NCBI RefSeq assembly: GCF_000271305.1 | Contig: NZ_AKGD01000001.1 | Location: 2,467,501-2,531,500, forward strand | Length of the DNA: 64,000 nt | Direction of reading: 5' to 3' | Origin: Hydrocarboniphaga effusa AP103 | Lineage (GTDB): Bacteria; Pseudomonadota; Gammaproteobacteria; Nevskiales; Nevskiaceae | Shown: positions 18,392 to 27,718 of the stretch, one piece after another | Position numbering within the stretch: the stretch's first letter is position 1 | Layout of the letters: each line of letters opens with the position of its first letter | Notes under the pieces: model-generated | Databases searched by the model: none | Seen by the model: only the letters and a program-made list of their open reading frames with translations | Told to the model about the DNA's origin: nothing | Translations under genes and position numbers: made by a program

Positions 18392-18845
18392 TACGAAGCG
18401 GCGGTGGGGAGAATCAACATGGCCTTCAACTGTGAATCGGGCGTGCATTCGCCGCGCGGCGGCAGTGTCCATCGGCGTTCGCCTTTTCGGGTGAACGCTC
18501 TGCGCCCTGCGGGAATCACGAGCGATTCACGTCGTCGAAAGAAGAGGCGGACGCAGTCCCCCTCAGGGCTTCGAACATTCACGAAATCTTCTGCCGATCG
18601 GTCGTGAGCGCTTTCCGGAAGCGCTGGTTCGGAATTCGCTTCCCCGCCTGAGCGTCCCGCGTCGCGGATCGGCTCTTGGCGGAGCGCGGAGCGGGCGATG
18701 GCGCATCCGCAAGGCTTCACGGCATCACCCACGAAACAACGGCCACTGGCTCGCCGTATGCGCGCCGGTGACTGGAAGTACGGATCGACGCTGCGTGGCG
18801 TCGAATGAAACGGCCGACGTAGCCAGCTTTTGCGAGGAGAAAATA
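18392..18845 (+). other. Long untranslated leader of the GH32-like gene
   Basis: About 455 bp separate the proposed -10 box from the GH32-like start. I find no convincing coding frame, RNA family or terminator in it. A second, nearer promoter is possible. The start codon itself has a strong site, GAGGAG, 7 bp before the ATG. Confidence 0.4.
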
Positions 18846-21626
18846 ATGAAAAATGTTGAGAAGCTGCTGAGAGTCTTGATGCACGGCGCCTTCTATGTGG
18901 CCAGTGCGTCCTTGGTTCCGGGTTGCAGCGTAAGCATTCAGTTCGATGAGGCGGATTTGGGCGCGGGCGGGATGCCCGAGGTTCCGGAAGAGCCGGAAGA
19001 ACCGGGCGAATCCGACGTGCCGATCACCGACGTGCCCGCGACGGAGGGGCAGAGCCTCTTCGTCAGGAGCTCGGACCCGGGGCAGAACATCGCCGGCTTC
19101 GAGTTTTGCTGTGCGCAGTACGACACCTATCAAGAACACGGCTTTACCGATGCACAGGGAGACTTCATCAAGCTCGACGGCGGCTTCTGGGGCGCCGATA
19201 TCGCGGGCCACATCGGCGAGCGGGTCTTTTCGAGCTATGGCGACGGCTACGAGGATGATACGGATACGACCGCCGCACAGCTCGGCCCGGGTGCCACCGG
19301 CGAGATCTCCAGCCCCGCCTTCGTCATCACCAAGGACTACATCAATTTTCTGATCGGCGGCGGCAGGAATCGATTCGATGGAGTCAATGCAACGGCTGTC
19401 GTCCTGATCGTCGACGGGGCCGTCGTAAGACAGGCCCCCGGCAACGACGAGGAGAACGAGATCGTCTGGACCAGTTGGGACGTGAGGGATCTCGAGGGGC
19501 AGACGGCCGTCGTCAAGTTCATCGACCATCATCCGAACGACGGCTCCGATACTGCGGTTCCGTACATCCTGGCGGATGAGTTTCGCGCTGCGGACAAGGC
19601 CGCCGTGGCTCCGCCTGCCGCCAGCAAAGTGCCCGCAACTCCGGTCTTGAGCGCGGCACCGGCCAGCGAGGGCGCGTCGGCCTTTACGCGCGTGGGCAAC
19701 CCGGGGCAGAACATCGCGGGCTTCGAGTTCTGTTGTGGTGGCTACAACACCTATCAGGAGCATGGCTTTGTCAGCACGGGGGATATCATCCGGCTGAATG
19801 GCGGCCAGTGGGGCGCCGATATCGCGGGTACGGTCGGAGAGCGCCTGTTCGCCAGTTACGGTCCGGGATTCGCCGACGACATGGGTTCGTCGGGCGTCGA
19901 CTACGGATGGGAGGCGACCGGCACGATGACCAGTCCCCAGTTCACGGTCACCACGCGATATCTCAACCTGCTCATCGGTGGCGGCACGAATGCTTACGAT
20001 CAGCCGCTGGCGACGGCAGTGGTGCTGAGAGTCAACGGCAAGATCGTTCGCCACGCTACCGGTAACGGCATGGAGAAGCAGCTGAGCTGGGTGTCGTGGG
20101 ATGTATCCGCGCTGATTGGTCAGACTGCGGTCATCGAGATCATCGATCGGCACGACAACTCGGCCAGCACGGGGGCCTGCCCCTTCATCCTGGTCGATGA
20201 AATTCGCGCCGCGAACAAGGCGGCTGTCGCGCCGGTCCCGAGTTCGATCGTCAGCACAGCGGAGGGTCACACGCAGCTGTTGAATCTCGATATGGCGGAT
20301 GCCAATCCGTACTACGAGAACGGCGTCTATTACATCTACTACCTGCAGAATCTGGGATTCCATTCCTGGGCACTGGCGAAGACCAGCGATCTGCTGAACT
20401 CGACTTTTCCGCAGGAAGTGCTGCCGGCTTCGGGTGATGCGAGCCGACAAGACCAGTTCGTCGGGTCGGGAAGCGTGCTGAAAGCGCAGGATGGTCAGTA
20501 CCATCTTTTCTATTCGGGTCACAACGCGGACCATGCGCCGGTCGAAGCCGTGATGCACGCCACGGCCGCCGACAACACCTTGACGAAATGGACACCCGTT
20601 GCTGCCGATACCTTCAGCGGATCGGCGGGTTACAGCGACTTCGATTTCCGCGATCCGTTCGTCTACTGGAACCAGTCTGCCGGAAAATACTGGATGCTGA
20701 TCACCACACGGCATTCCTCGCAAGCCGCCATTGGTCTATACACGTCGACCAATCTGAGCAACTGGTCTGCCGAGCCTCCGTTGTACATCGAGGCATCTCC
20801 GTTGAATTTCGAAGTGGCCGATCAATTCACGCTCGGCGACACGCCTTACATCGTCTACTCCGATCAGCGTGATGCTTCCCGCCAGGTCAAGTATCTCCAG
20901 CAGAGCGGTGCCAACTGGATCAAACCCTCATTCGATGCACTGGATGGCAAGTGGTTCTATGCCGCGAGAAGCGCGGGAACGGCCGGCGAGCGCCTGCTGT
21001 TCGGATGGGTTCCCCATACCGTCGGCCGGGTCGACCATGCAGGCCCGGATTTTGGGGGCAGCCTGATGGTGCATCAGGTGGCCTCGCTCGGCAGCGGAGC
21101 GCTGGCCGTATCGATGCCCCAGCGCATTCGCGACGGTCTTGCTGCCATACAGCCCATCGCCATGGAGTGGTCTGCCGGAGGAGTCTCGGCCATCGGTACG
21201 ACCGTCAATATGGAGGCGAACTCAGCGTTCACGCTCGCCGAACTCGGTGTGAAGAACCGCATGGCCTTCAAAGTCACGAGTGCCAATGCAGGCAGTACGT
21301 TCGGCATTCAATTGCGTCGCGAAATCAGCGGGCAGCCTGACGAACGGGCGTTCCTGAAAATAGATGCCTCAGCGGACAAGGCCGAGTTCTACTTTCAGGG
21401 CGAGGAGGGCGCGGCCTCCAATCCGAAAGTCGCTGTTCCGCTCGATAGTTCGGACGGGATCGATATCGAAGTGCTGCTCGATCCGGTGGCGGGTGTGGGG
21501 GCGGTGTATCTGAATCGGAATCGCGCGCTCAGCTTCCGGCTTTATGCGTTGGCCAACTACCAAGTCGGCCTGTTTTCCAACGCGGACGGTCTGACCGTGA
21601 CCGATCTGAGTCGCTACACCAAGTAA
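18846..21626 (+). CDS. Divergent GH32-like fructan-active lipoprotein with duplicated beta-sandwich modules
   Basis: The 926-aa protein starts at ATG 18846 behind GAGGAGAAAATA. A signal peptide ends in LVPGC (Cys27, a plausible lipobox), followed by a Pro/Glu-rich linker. Two related modules occupy about 70-255 and 278-465; both contain DPGQ/NPGQNIAGFEFCC, GxWGADIAG and a GGG...VDG/VNG...WDV core that also occurs inside the other GH32 protein of this locus. The C-terminal clan-J five-blade region has DMADANP (Asp485 as likely nucleophile), FRDP at 601-604 and FEVADQF (Glu656 as possible acid/base) instead of the classic WMNDPNG, RDP and EC. It probably binds and cuts surface fructan; catalysis needs proof. 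Confidence 0.8.
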   Translation: MKNVEKLLRVLMHGAFYVASASLVPGCSVSIQFDEADLGAGGMPEVPEEPEEPGESDVPITDVPATEGQSLFVRSSDPGQNIAGFEFCCAQYDTYQEHGFTDAQGDFIKLDGGFWGADIAGHIGERVFSSYGDGYEDDTDTTAAQLGPGATGEISSPAFVITKDYINFLIGGGRNRFDGVNATAVVLIVDGAVVRQAPGNDEENEIVWTSWDVRDLEGQTAVVKFIDHHPNDGSDTAVPYILADEFRAADKAAVAPPAASKVPATPVLSAAPASEGASAFTRVGNPGQNIAGFEFCCGGYNTYQEHGFVSTGDIIRLNGGQWGADIAGTVGERLFASYGPGFADDMGSSGVDYGWEATGTMTSPQFTVTTRYLNLLIGGGTNAYDQPLATAVVLRVNGKIVRHATGNGMEKQLSWVSWDVSALIGQTAVIEIIDRHDNSASTGACPFILVDEIRAANKAAVAPVPSSIVSTAEGHTQLLNLDMADANPYYENGVYYIYYLQNLGFHSWALAKTSDLLNSTFPQEVLPASGDASRQDQFVGSGSVLKAQDGQYHLFYSGHNADHAPVEAVMHATAADNTLTKWTPVAADTFSGSAGYSDFDFRDPFVYWNQSAGKYWMLITTRHSSQAAIGLYTSTNLSNWSAEPPLYIEASPLNFEVADQFTLGDTPYIVYSDQRDASRQVKYLQQSGANWIKPSFDALDGKWFYAARSAGTAGERLLFGWVPHTVGRVDHAGPDFGGSLMVHQVASLGSGALAVSMPQRIRDGLAAIQPIAMEWSAGGVSAIGTTVNMEANSAFTLAELGVKNRMAFKVTSANAGSTFGIQLRREISGQPDERAFLKIDASADKAEFYFQGEEGAASNPKVAVPLDSSDGIDIEVLLDPVAGVGAVYLNRNRALSFRLYALANYQVGLFSNADGLTVTDLSRYTK

Positions 21627-21692
21627 GAGATGCGGAGCATCGGAGGATGAGGAAGTCCTCGTGCCTGCATTGTGTTGCTGGGTCTGAAGTCG

Positions 21693-21732
21693 TGTCGCGG
21701 ATCGCTGCAAGGACTGGCAGTGATCCGCGACA
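21693..21732 (+). terminator. Hairpin after the GH32-like gene
   Basis: Perfect 11-bp arms TGTCGCGGATC (21693-21703) and GATCCGCGACA (21722-21732) enclose an 18-nt loop, between the GH32-like stop and the next promoter. There is no T-run, so it may stabilise the mRNA end or act with Rho rather than be an intrinsic terminator. Confidence 0.5.
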
Positions 21733-21766
21733 TGAAGCCAACGTCGCTGACGCATCCACCATTTTG

Positions 21767-21820
21767 TTGACAGGGGTTTGGGCCTCCTGTTTAATTAATT
21801 CACCAGAAATAAATAATACT
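21767..21820 (+). promoter_or_regulatory. Promoter and conserved box upstream of the ROK regulator gene
   Basis: TTGACA (21767-21772), a 17-bp spacer and TTTAAT (21790-21795) make a consensus-like promoter. The adjoining TTTAATTAATTCACCAGAAA repeats the box at 18358, and both are followed by an AAATAAATA-like run. The ATG of the ROK gene lies about 50 bp downstream, which suggests autoregulation plus co-control of the GH32-like gene. Confidence 0.7.
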
Positions 21821-21847
21821 GGATCAGCGGCGAGGAGATAGAAAAGC

Positions 21848-23092
21848 ATGGCAACGCGCGTCGGCCAGGGCCGAAACTCGATCAATCTGAGACGCTACAA
21901 CGAGCGGCTTGTTCTGCAGGTGCTGCGTCGCGTGGGCCCGGCATCCAAAGCGGATCTGGCGCGTCGTACCAATCTGGCCAACAGCGCGATCGGCAACATC
22001 GTGCAGGCGCTGGAAAACGATGGGCTGGTCGAACTCAAGGGACGCATGCTCGACGGGCAGCGCGGCCAGCCGGCCACGCTCTTGATGCTCAATCCCAAGG
22101 GGGCTTTCGGAGTAGGCGTCCGCCTCGACCGCGAGTTGATCGAAACTGTTCTTACCGATTTCAACGGCGAAATCCTCACGCGCCGGGTACATCGTCAGCT
22201 GCTTCCGTTGCCTCAAGACGCATTGAAGCTGGTGTGTCGGGACATCAAGGACGTGCTGAAGGTGATCCCGCCACGGCAGCGAGAGCGACTGGCCGGTATC
22301 GGGTTGGCACAGCCCTACAATCTGGGCGCCTGGCTAAACGAACTGGGCTACGCCGGCAAGGATTTTCTGCCCTGGGACGACTATGACTTCGCGGCGGAAC
22401 TTTCCCGCGCGACCGGCATTCCGGTCTTCAGCGAGAACGACGCCAACGCCGCGGTCATCGCCGAACTGTTCTACGGTTGTGGCCGCAGGTTCGATGACTT
22501 CGCGTATGTGTTCATGGGCGCTGTCATCGGCGGAGGTGCGGTGATCGCCGGTGAATGCCTCCTCGGTGCGTCCGGGAACGCGTGCGACATCGCCGTCATG
22601 CCGGTGCCCTCGAGCACCTTGCCTTCTGCACGTCCGAATCGAGCCGCATGGGACATCCTGCTATCTCGTGCATCGCTGAACGCGCTGGAGCGCCACCTGC
22701 GTCACTCCGGCCTGCACATAGGCTCAAACGTTGCCGAACTGGAACCCTATGTGGCGCAGCGCCATCCAGCCGTCATGGAGTGGCTGGACGACTGCGTCGA
22801 TGCACTCGCGCCGGCTTTACGCTCGATCGTGTGTCTGCTCGACGTGCCGGTTCTGGTCATCGACTCCGACGTCGATGCGGGGTTGATCGACTGCTTGATG
22901 GAGCGCCTGAGAAACCTGCTGCAGCAACAGGCGCCCGAAGCGCGAAGTGTGCCCGAGTTCGTCCGTGGCACTTTCGGATCCGACGCAGGTGCCGTTGGAG
23001 CCGCCTGCCTGCCGATGTTTTTCAGTTATTCGCCGCGCGCTGAAATCCTGCGCGGCAGCGTCGAATCGATAGAGGCAGATCATGCCGGTTGA
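21848..23092 (+). CDS. ROK-family transcriptional regulator of the fructan locus
   Basis: The 414-aa protein has an N-terminal winged helix ([19 protein letters not shown], about residues 30-62) and a C-terminal ROK fold with [19 protein letters not shown] and [20 protein letters not shown]. The usual ROK zinc motif CxCGxxGCxE, which normally follows that loop, is not seen; the segment reads [13 protein letters not shown]. It is therefore probably a sugar-sensing repressor and not a kinase. It is the first gene of a transport operon: the ABC ATPase start overlaps its end by 11 bp. It probably binds the AT-rich boxes at 18358 and 21790. Confidence 0.88.
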   Translation: MATRVGQGRNSINLRRYNERLVLQVLRRVGPASKADLARRTNLANSAIGNIVQALENDGLVELKGRMLDGQRGQPATLLMLNPKGAFGVGVRLDRELIETVLTDFNGEILTRRVHRQLLPLPQDALKLVCRDIKDVLKVIPPRQRERLAGIGLAQPYNLGAWLNELGYAGKDFLPWDDYDFAAELSRATGIPVFSENDANAAVIAELFYGCGRRFDDFAYVFMGAVIGGGAVIAGECLLGASGNACDIAVMPVPSSTLPSARPNRAAWDILLSRASLNALERHLRHSGLHIGSNVAELEPYVAQRHPAVMEWLDDCVDALAPALRSIVCLLDVPVLVIDSDVDAGLIDCLMERLRNLLQQQAPEARSVPEFVRGTFGSDAGAVGAACLPMFFSYSPRAEILRGSVESIEADHAG

Positions 23093-24626
23093 ACAGAAGC
23101 AGGCCCCCATCCTGGAGATGCGCCGGATCTCCAAAAGCTTTCCCGGAGTCAAGGCTCTGTCCGAGGTGTCGTTGACCTTGCGGGCCGGAGAGATTCACGC
23201 ACTGATGGGGGAGAACGGCGCGGGCAAATCGACCCTGATGAAGATCTTGTCCGGTGCCTACACGGCCGATCCGGGCAGTCGCATCCTGATCGATGGCTGC
23301 GAAGTGACGATCAACGGACCGCTGAGCGCACGCGCGCTCGGCATTGCGGTGATCTATCAGGAGTTCAGTCTTTCCGCCAATCTCACCGTCGCGGAGAACA
23401 TTTATCTGGGCAGGGAGTTGCGTCGCTTAGGCGTGGTCGACCGCCGCGCGATGGCGAAGGGGTGCGAGCCCATCCTGCGGCGCCTCGGAGCAAGCTTTGG
23501 TCCCGAGGCGCTGGTCAGTGATCTTTCCATCGCGGAGCGTCAGCTGGTGGAAATCGCACGCGCGCTGCATGCCAAGGCGCGCATCCTGGTGATGGACGAG
23601 CCCACCACGCCATTGTCGTCTCGCGAAACCGGTCAGCTTTTCAGCATGATCCGCGAGCTGCGCGAAGACGGAATGGCGATTGTCTATATCAGCCATCGGA
23701 TGGAAGAAATCTACGAGCTCGCGGACCAGGTTTCCGTGCTGCGCGATGGAACCTACGTGGGGACGCTGGATCGCAGCGTGCTCTCGGCCGAAACGCTGGT
23801 GAAGATGATGGTCGGGCGCGACCTTTCGGGGTTCTACAAAAAAACCCACGACGTCTATCAACGCGGCGAATGCGTGCTCTCCGTACGTGGCCTCTCCGAC
23901 GGGCGCCGTGTCCGCAACTGCAGTTTCGATCTGCATGCCGGTGAAGTGCTCGGCATCGCCGGTCTGGTGGGCGCCGGACGGACGGAACTGGCGCGTTTGC
24001 TGTTCGGCGCCGAGCGTCGGCGCTCCGGTTCGATTCGCCTGCGCGGCGCCGACATCAATATGCGCACGCCTCTGGACGCCATCCGCGCGGGCCTGGCGTA
24101 TCTGACCGAGGATCGCAAAGCGCAGGGCTTGTTTCTCGACATGAGCGTCAACGAGAACATCAACGTCTGCACCTATTCCCGCGAGGCGCGCGCAGGCGTG
24201 CTGAGCTTGTCGAAAGCACGGCTGCGCAGCCGTGATGCCATTCGAACGCTCGGCATTCGTGTGCACTCGCCGGACGTCAATGTCGGATCGCTCTCCGGTG
24301 GCAACCAGCAGAAAGTGCTGCTGTCGCGGCTCATCGAACTGAGCCCGCATGTTCTGATCCTCGATGAGCCGACGCGAGGCGTGGACATCGGAGCGAAATC
24401 CGAGATCTACAGGATCATCGCGAAGCTCGCCCAGGAAGGCATGGCGGTCGTCGTGATCTCCAGCGAACTGCCCGAGATCATCGGCACTGCCGATCGGGTC
24501 CTCGTCATGCGGGAGGGCGAGCTCGTTGGCGAGCTTGGAGGCGATACCGGTCAGCCGATTACGCAGGAAGCGGTGATTGCCCTGGCGACCAGCGGCGATC
24601 GGGCGAGCTTGTCCGCAGCAGCCTGA
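23082..24626 (+). CDS. Sugar ABC transporter ATP-binding protein (RbsA/MglA type, two NBDs)
   Basis: This 514-aa protein contains two fused nucleotide-binding domains. NBD1 has Walker [10 protein letters not shown], signature LSIAERQ and Walker [19 protein letters not shown]2 has the degenerate [16 protein letters not shown] (Arg in place of the Walker Lys, normal for this family), LSGGNQQK and [18 protein letters not shown]. It powers import with the permease and binding protein just downstream. The start overlaps the regulator gene by 11 bp, so translation is probably coupled. Context (GH32 enzymes, PfkB kinase) points to fructose or short fructo-oligosaccharides as substrate; the sequence alone does not show it. 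Confidence 0.93.
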   Translation: MPVEQKQAPILEMRRISKSFPGVKALSEVSLTLRAGEIHALMGENGAGKSTLMKILSGAYTADPGSRILIDGCEVTINGPLSARALGIAVIYQEFSLSANLTVAENIYLGRELRRLGVVDRRAMAKGCEPILRRLGASFGPEALVSDLSIAERQLVEIARALHAKARILVMDEPTTPLSSRETGQLFSMIRELREDGMAIVYISHRMEEIYELADQVSVLRDGTYVGTLDRSVLSAETLVKMMVGRDLSGFYKKTHDVYQRGECVLSVRGLSDGRRVRNCSFDLHAGEVLGIAGLVGAGRTELARLLFGAERRRSGSIRLRGADINMRTPLDAIRAGLAYLTEDRKAQGLFLDMSVNENINVCTYSREARAGVLSLSKARLRSRDAIRTLGIRVHSPDVNVGSLSGGNQQKVLLSRLIELSPHVLILDEPTRGVDIGAKSEIYRIIAKLAQEGMAVVVISSELPEIIGTADRVLVMREGELVGELGGDTGQPITQEAVIALATSGDRASLSAAA

Positions 24627-24656
24627 TTCCGTACCCACACAGCAAACGAAACGCCC

Positions 24657-25661
24657 ATGAAATCTTCAGGTACGACAACCATGCCCCCCCTGTCAGGCCA
24701 GCCCGGCACCCATTTTCGCGAGCACTTGATGCGATGGTTTCGCGCCGCCGGCATGTTGCCCGTGCTCCTGGTGCTCTGCCTTGGATTCAGCCTGGGTGCA
24801 GAGGGCTTTCTGAGTGCACAGAACCTGTCCATCGTGACGCAGCAGGCGTCGATCAACATCGTTCTGGCAGCAGGGCTCACGTTCGTGATTCTCACGGGTG
24901 GCATCGATCTGTCCGTCGGCTCGGTGCTGGCGGCTTCGGCGGTGATTGCAGTGCTGGTGTCGAACGTGCCCGGTTACGGCATGTTGAGCATTCCGGCGGC
25001 CATTTTCACCGGGCTGGCATTCGGTCTGATCAACGGCGGCCTGATCGCGGGTCTGAAACTCCCTCCGTTCATCGTGACCCTCGGTTCGCTGACGGCGGTT
25101 CGCGGTATCGCCCGACTGATGGCGGACGACAAGACCGTGTTCAACCCGGACCTGCCGTTTGCCTTCGTCGGCAACGAGTCCGTTCTGGGGATGCCGTGGC
25201 TGGTGGTGATCGCAATGGCGGTTGTGGGAGCTTCGTGGTTCATCCTGCGGTGCACGGTTCTCGGTGTGCAGATCTACTGTGTCGGCGGCAACCCGGATGC
25301 CGCCCGGCTTTCCGGCATCAAAGTCTGGAAGGTGCTGCTGTTCACCTATGCCATCTCCGGGCTGTTGTCGGGCATTGGCGCGATCATGACGACGTCGCGG
25401 CTGTTTGCCGCCAATGGTCTGCAACTTGGCCAGTCGTACGAGCTCGATGCCATCGCCGCCGTGATACTCGGCGGCACCAGTTTCGTCGGCGGTGTCGGCT
25501 CGATCGTGGGCACCCTGGTAGGCGCGTTGATCATCGCGGTTCTGACCAATGGCCTGATCCTGCTGGGCGTGTCCGATATCTGGCAGTACATCATCAAGGG
25601 AATCGTGATCATCGGCGCTGTCGTGCTCGATCGTTACCGCCGTTCGGGTGCCCGTACATAA
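24657..25661 (+). CDS. Sugar ABC transporter permease (RbsC type)
   Basis: The 334-aa inner-membrane protein has about eight to ten hydrophobic segments and the BPD_transp_2 signatures TFVILTGGIDLSVGSVLA, LPPFIVTLGSLTAVRGIARL, GGNPDAARLSGIKV and GGTSFVGGVGSIVGTLVGA. It pairs with the two-NBD ATPase 30 bp upstream and the periplasmic binding protein 61 bp downstream. An alternative ATG at 24681 sits just before a C7 tract (24684-24690), in the soluble N-terminal tail. Substrate is inferred from context as for the ATPase. Confidence 0.93.
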   Translation: MKSSGTTTMPPLSGQPGTHFREHLMRWFRAAGMLPVLLVLCLGFSLGAEGFLSAQNLSIVTQQASINIVLAAGLTFVILTGGIDLSVGSVLAASAVIAVLVSNVPGYGMLSIPAAIFTGLAFGLINGGLIAGLKLPPFIVTLGSLTAVRGIARLMADDKTVFNPDLPFAFVGNESVLGMPWLVVIAMAVVGASWFILRCTVLGVQIYCVGGNPDAARLSGIKVWKVLLFTYAISGLLSGIGAIMTTSRLFAANGLQLGQSYELDAIAAVILGGTSFVGGVGSIVGTLVGALIIAVLTNGLILLGVSDIWQYIIKGIVIIGAVVLDRYRRSGART

Positions 25662-25722
25662 CCATTGACAAGCATCAGGCTTCCCGGCCGAGCGTCGCCG
25701 GCAGAAGCCGAGGAGGAGTTGC

Positions 25723-26658
25723 ATGATCAGATTGTTTTTCACCGCAGCGCTGGTGTCCTTGGCCTGCATCGCCAACCCGGCGGCGGCCAAGGAACTGAAG
25801 TCCATCGGGGTCACCGTCGGTTCGCTGGGGAATCCCTTTTTTGTCGCCATCGTGCGTGGTGTGGAAAGCCAGGCCAAGCTGTTGAACCCGCACGTCAAGG
25901 TGACTGCGCTGTCTGCGGACTACGACCTCAACAAGCAGTTCAATCAGATCGACAGCTTCATATCGGCGCGCGTCGACATGATCGTCATCAACGCAGCCGA
26001 TCCGAAAGCCATCGAGCCCGCCGTGCGTCGTGCGCAGAAAGCGGGAATCGTGGTGATCGCTGTCGACGTGTCGGCCGCAGGGGCCGATGCCACGGTGCAA
26101 ACCGACAACGTCAAAGCCGGAGCGATGGCTTGTCAGCACATCGTCGACAAGCTGCAAGGCAAGGGCAACGTCATCATCGAGAACGGGCCGCAGGTGTCGG
26201 CCGTGATCGATCGCGTCAATGGCTGCAAGAGCGTGCTTTCAAAGCAGCCCGGCATCAAGGTGCTGTCGGATGATCAGGATGGCAAGGGTTCACGCGATGG
26301 CGGCCTCAGCGTGATGCAGGGGCTGCTGGTGCGCTTTCCGAAGATCGACGGCGTGTTCGCCACCAATGATCCGCAGGCGATCGGCAGCGATCTGGCCGCG
26401 CGGCAGTTCAAGCGTACCGGCATCGTGATCACCTCTGTGGACGGCGCTCCGGACATCGAAGTCGCCCTCAAGAACAAGAACAGCCTGATCTCCGCCTCCG
26501 CCAGCCAGAACCCCTGGGCGATGGCGCGCCAGGCAGTGGAGCTGGGCGCTGGCATCGTCGGTGGCAAGCGTCCCGAGCAACCGGTACTGCTGATCCCTCC
26601 GACCCTGGTCACGCGTGATGACGTCGCCACTTATCGGGGCTGGGCCACGCCTCAATGA
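25723..26658 (+). CDS. Periplasmic sugar-binding protein of the ABC transporter (RbsB type)
   Basis: The 311-aa protein begins with a signal peptide (MIRLFFTAALVSLACIANPAAA). It continues with the type I periplasmic binding fold: SIGVTVGSLGNPFFVAIVRG, SADYDLNKQFNQIDSFI, IVINAADPKAIEPAV, QTDNVKAGAMACQHIV and GVFATNDPQAIGSDLAARQF. RbsB-type proteins bind pentoses and hexoses such as ribose, galactose or fructose. A strong AGGAGG-like site precedes the ATG. In this operon it would deliver fructose released in the periplasm to the permease. Confidence 0.92.
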   Translation: MIRLFFTAALVSLACIANPAAAKELKSIGVTVGSLGNPFFVAIVRGVESQAKLLNPHVKVTALSADYDLNKQFNQIDSFISARVDMIVINAADPKAIEPAVRRAQKAGIVVIAVDVSAAGADATVQTDNVKAGAMACQHIVDKLQGKGNVIIENGPQVSAVIDRVNGCKSVLSKQPGIKVLSDDQDGKGSRDGGLSVMQGLLVRFPKIDGVFATNDPQAIGSDLAARQFKRTGIVITSVDGAPDIEVALKNKNSLISASASQNPWAMARQAVELGAGIVGGKRPEQPVLLIPPTLVTRDDVATYRGWATPQ

Positions 26659-26721
26659 TCGGATTGGTCGTGCGCGCAACCGACGTCTCTCCCCGTGATT
26701 CCTCCTGCGAAAGGTAGTCCC

Positions 26722-27693
26722 ATGTTTCTGGTGTGTGGTGAAGCGCTGTTCGATGTGTTCATTGCGGGAAGTGCCGGCGCGCATTTGCAGATGGCTGCCC
26801 GGCCCGGCGGCTCGCCGTTCAACGTCGCCATCGGCTTGGCGCGCCAGGAAAAGCCGGTCCAGTTTTTTGGAGGTATCGCCAACGACATGTTGGGAAGCCG
26901 GCTTGTGTCCGCCTTGGAGGCCGACGGAGTCGGCGTCCAGTACCTGGTTCGGCTCGATGCTCCAACGGCGCTGGGGCTGGTCAGCGCGGACATCGGCGGG
27001 AATCCGGAATATGCCTTTTACGGCGTGGGCACGGCGGATCGCGGGATCACGGTCCAGCATCTGATGAGGCTGGACGAGAGCATCCGGGCGATTCATATCG
27101 GCTCGTTCAGCGCGGTAGTGGAGCCTGTCGGCCTGACTTTTGAAACCCTGATCCGTCGTGAGCGCGGCACTCGCCTGATTTCCTACGATCCGAATGTGCG
27201 GCTCAACGTCGAGCCATCGATCGAAGTCTGGCTCGCGCGTATAGAACAACTCGTGAAACTGTCGGATGTCATCAAGATCAGCGAAGAAGATGTTCAGCTC
27301 ATCTATCACGGAATCCAGCATGCGGAGCTTGCACATCGCTGGCTCGATGCCGGCGCCGCACTGGTGGTGATCACTCGAGGCGAGCGCGGTGCGCGGGCTT
27401 GGAATCATTCTGCCTTTGCGGAAGTGGATGGCAAGCCCGTCGATGTCATCGACACGGTGGGGGCGGGAGATACATTTCAGTCGGCAATGCTGAGCTGGCT
27501 GGCCGATACCGGAAATCTGGCGGCAGGCGCGGCCTCGTCCATCGATTCGATCCATCTCCACCGCATGCTGGAATACGCCGCCCAAGCCGCCGCATTGACC
27601 TGTACCAGGCTGGGCGCCGACATGCCGTACAAGGCGGACATCATCGATTGGATGTGCAGTCGCTCAACGGCCGACCGCGCCTGGCTCGGGTAA
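26722..27693 (+). CDS. PfkB-family sugar kinase, probable fructokinase
   Basis: The 323-aa kinase starts FLVCGEALFDVF, has the glycine-rich GGSPFNVAIGLARQ substrate region near the N-terminus, SYDPNVRLNVEP, and the C-terminal PfkB signature DTVGAGDTFQSAML with the catalytic aspartate. The ATG at 26722 has AAGG about 8 bp upstream; an in-frame ATG nine codons earlier is less likely. It is the last gene after regulator-ATPase-permease-binding protein. Phosphorylation of imported fructose to fructose-6-phosphate would feed the pgi gene 9 kb away. The exact sugar is inferred from context. Confidence 0.88.
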   Translation: MFLVCGEALFDVFIAGSAGAHLQMAARPGGSPFNVAIGLARQEKPVQFFGGIANDMLGSRLVSALEADGVGVQYLVRLDAPTALGLVSADIGGNPEYAFYGVGTADRGITVQHLMRLDESIRAIHIGSFSAVVEPVGLTFETLIRRERGTRLISYDPNVRLNVEPSIEVWLARIEQLVKLSDVIKISEEDVQLIYHGIQHAELAHRWLDAGAALVVITRGERGARAWNHSAFAEVDGKPVDVIDTVGAGDTFQSAMLSWLADTGNLAAGAASSIDSIHLHRMLEYAAQAAALTCTRLGADMPYKADIIDWMCSRSTADRAWLG

Positions 27694-27695
27694 CT

Positions 27696-27718
27696 GGTCC
27701 GTCTGTTTCAGACGGTCC
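27696..27718 (+). terminator. Hairpin just after the kinase stop
   Basis: Arms GGTCCGTCTG (27696-27705) and CAGACGGTCC (27709-27718) pair with one mismatch around a TTT loop, 3 bp after the TAA. No T-run follows. It probably marks the end of the transporter operon. Confidence 0.55.

Noticed and set aside
18355-18732. Minus-strand frame of 125 codons in the GH32-like leader
   Set aside because: Basic, no similarity that I can see, and it overlaps the promoter and leader.
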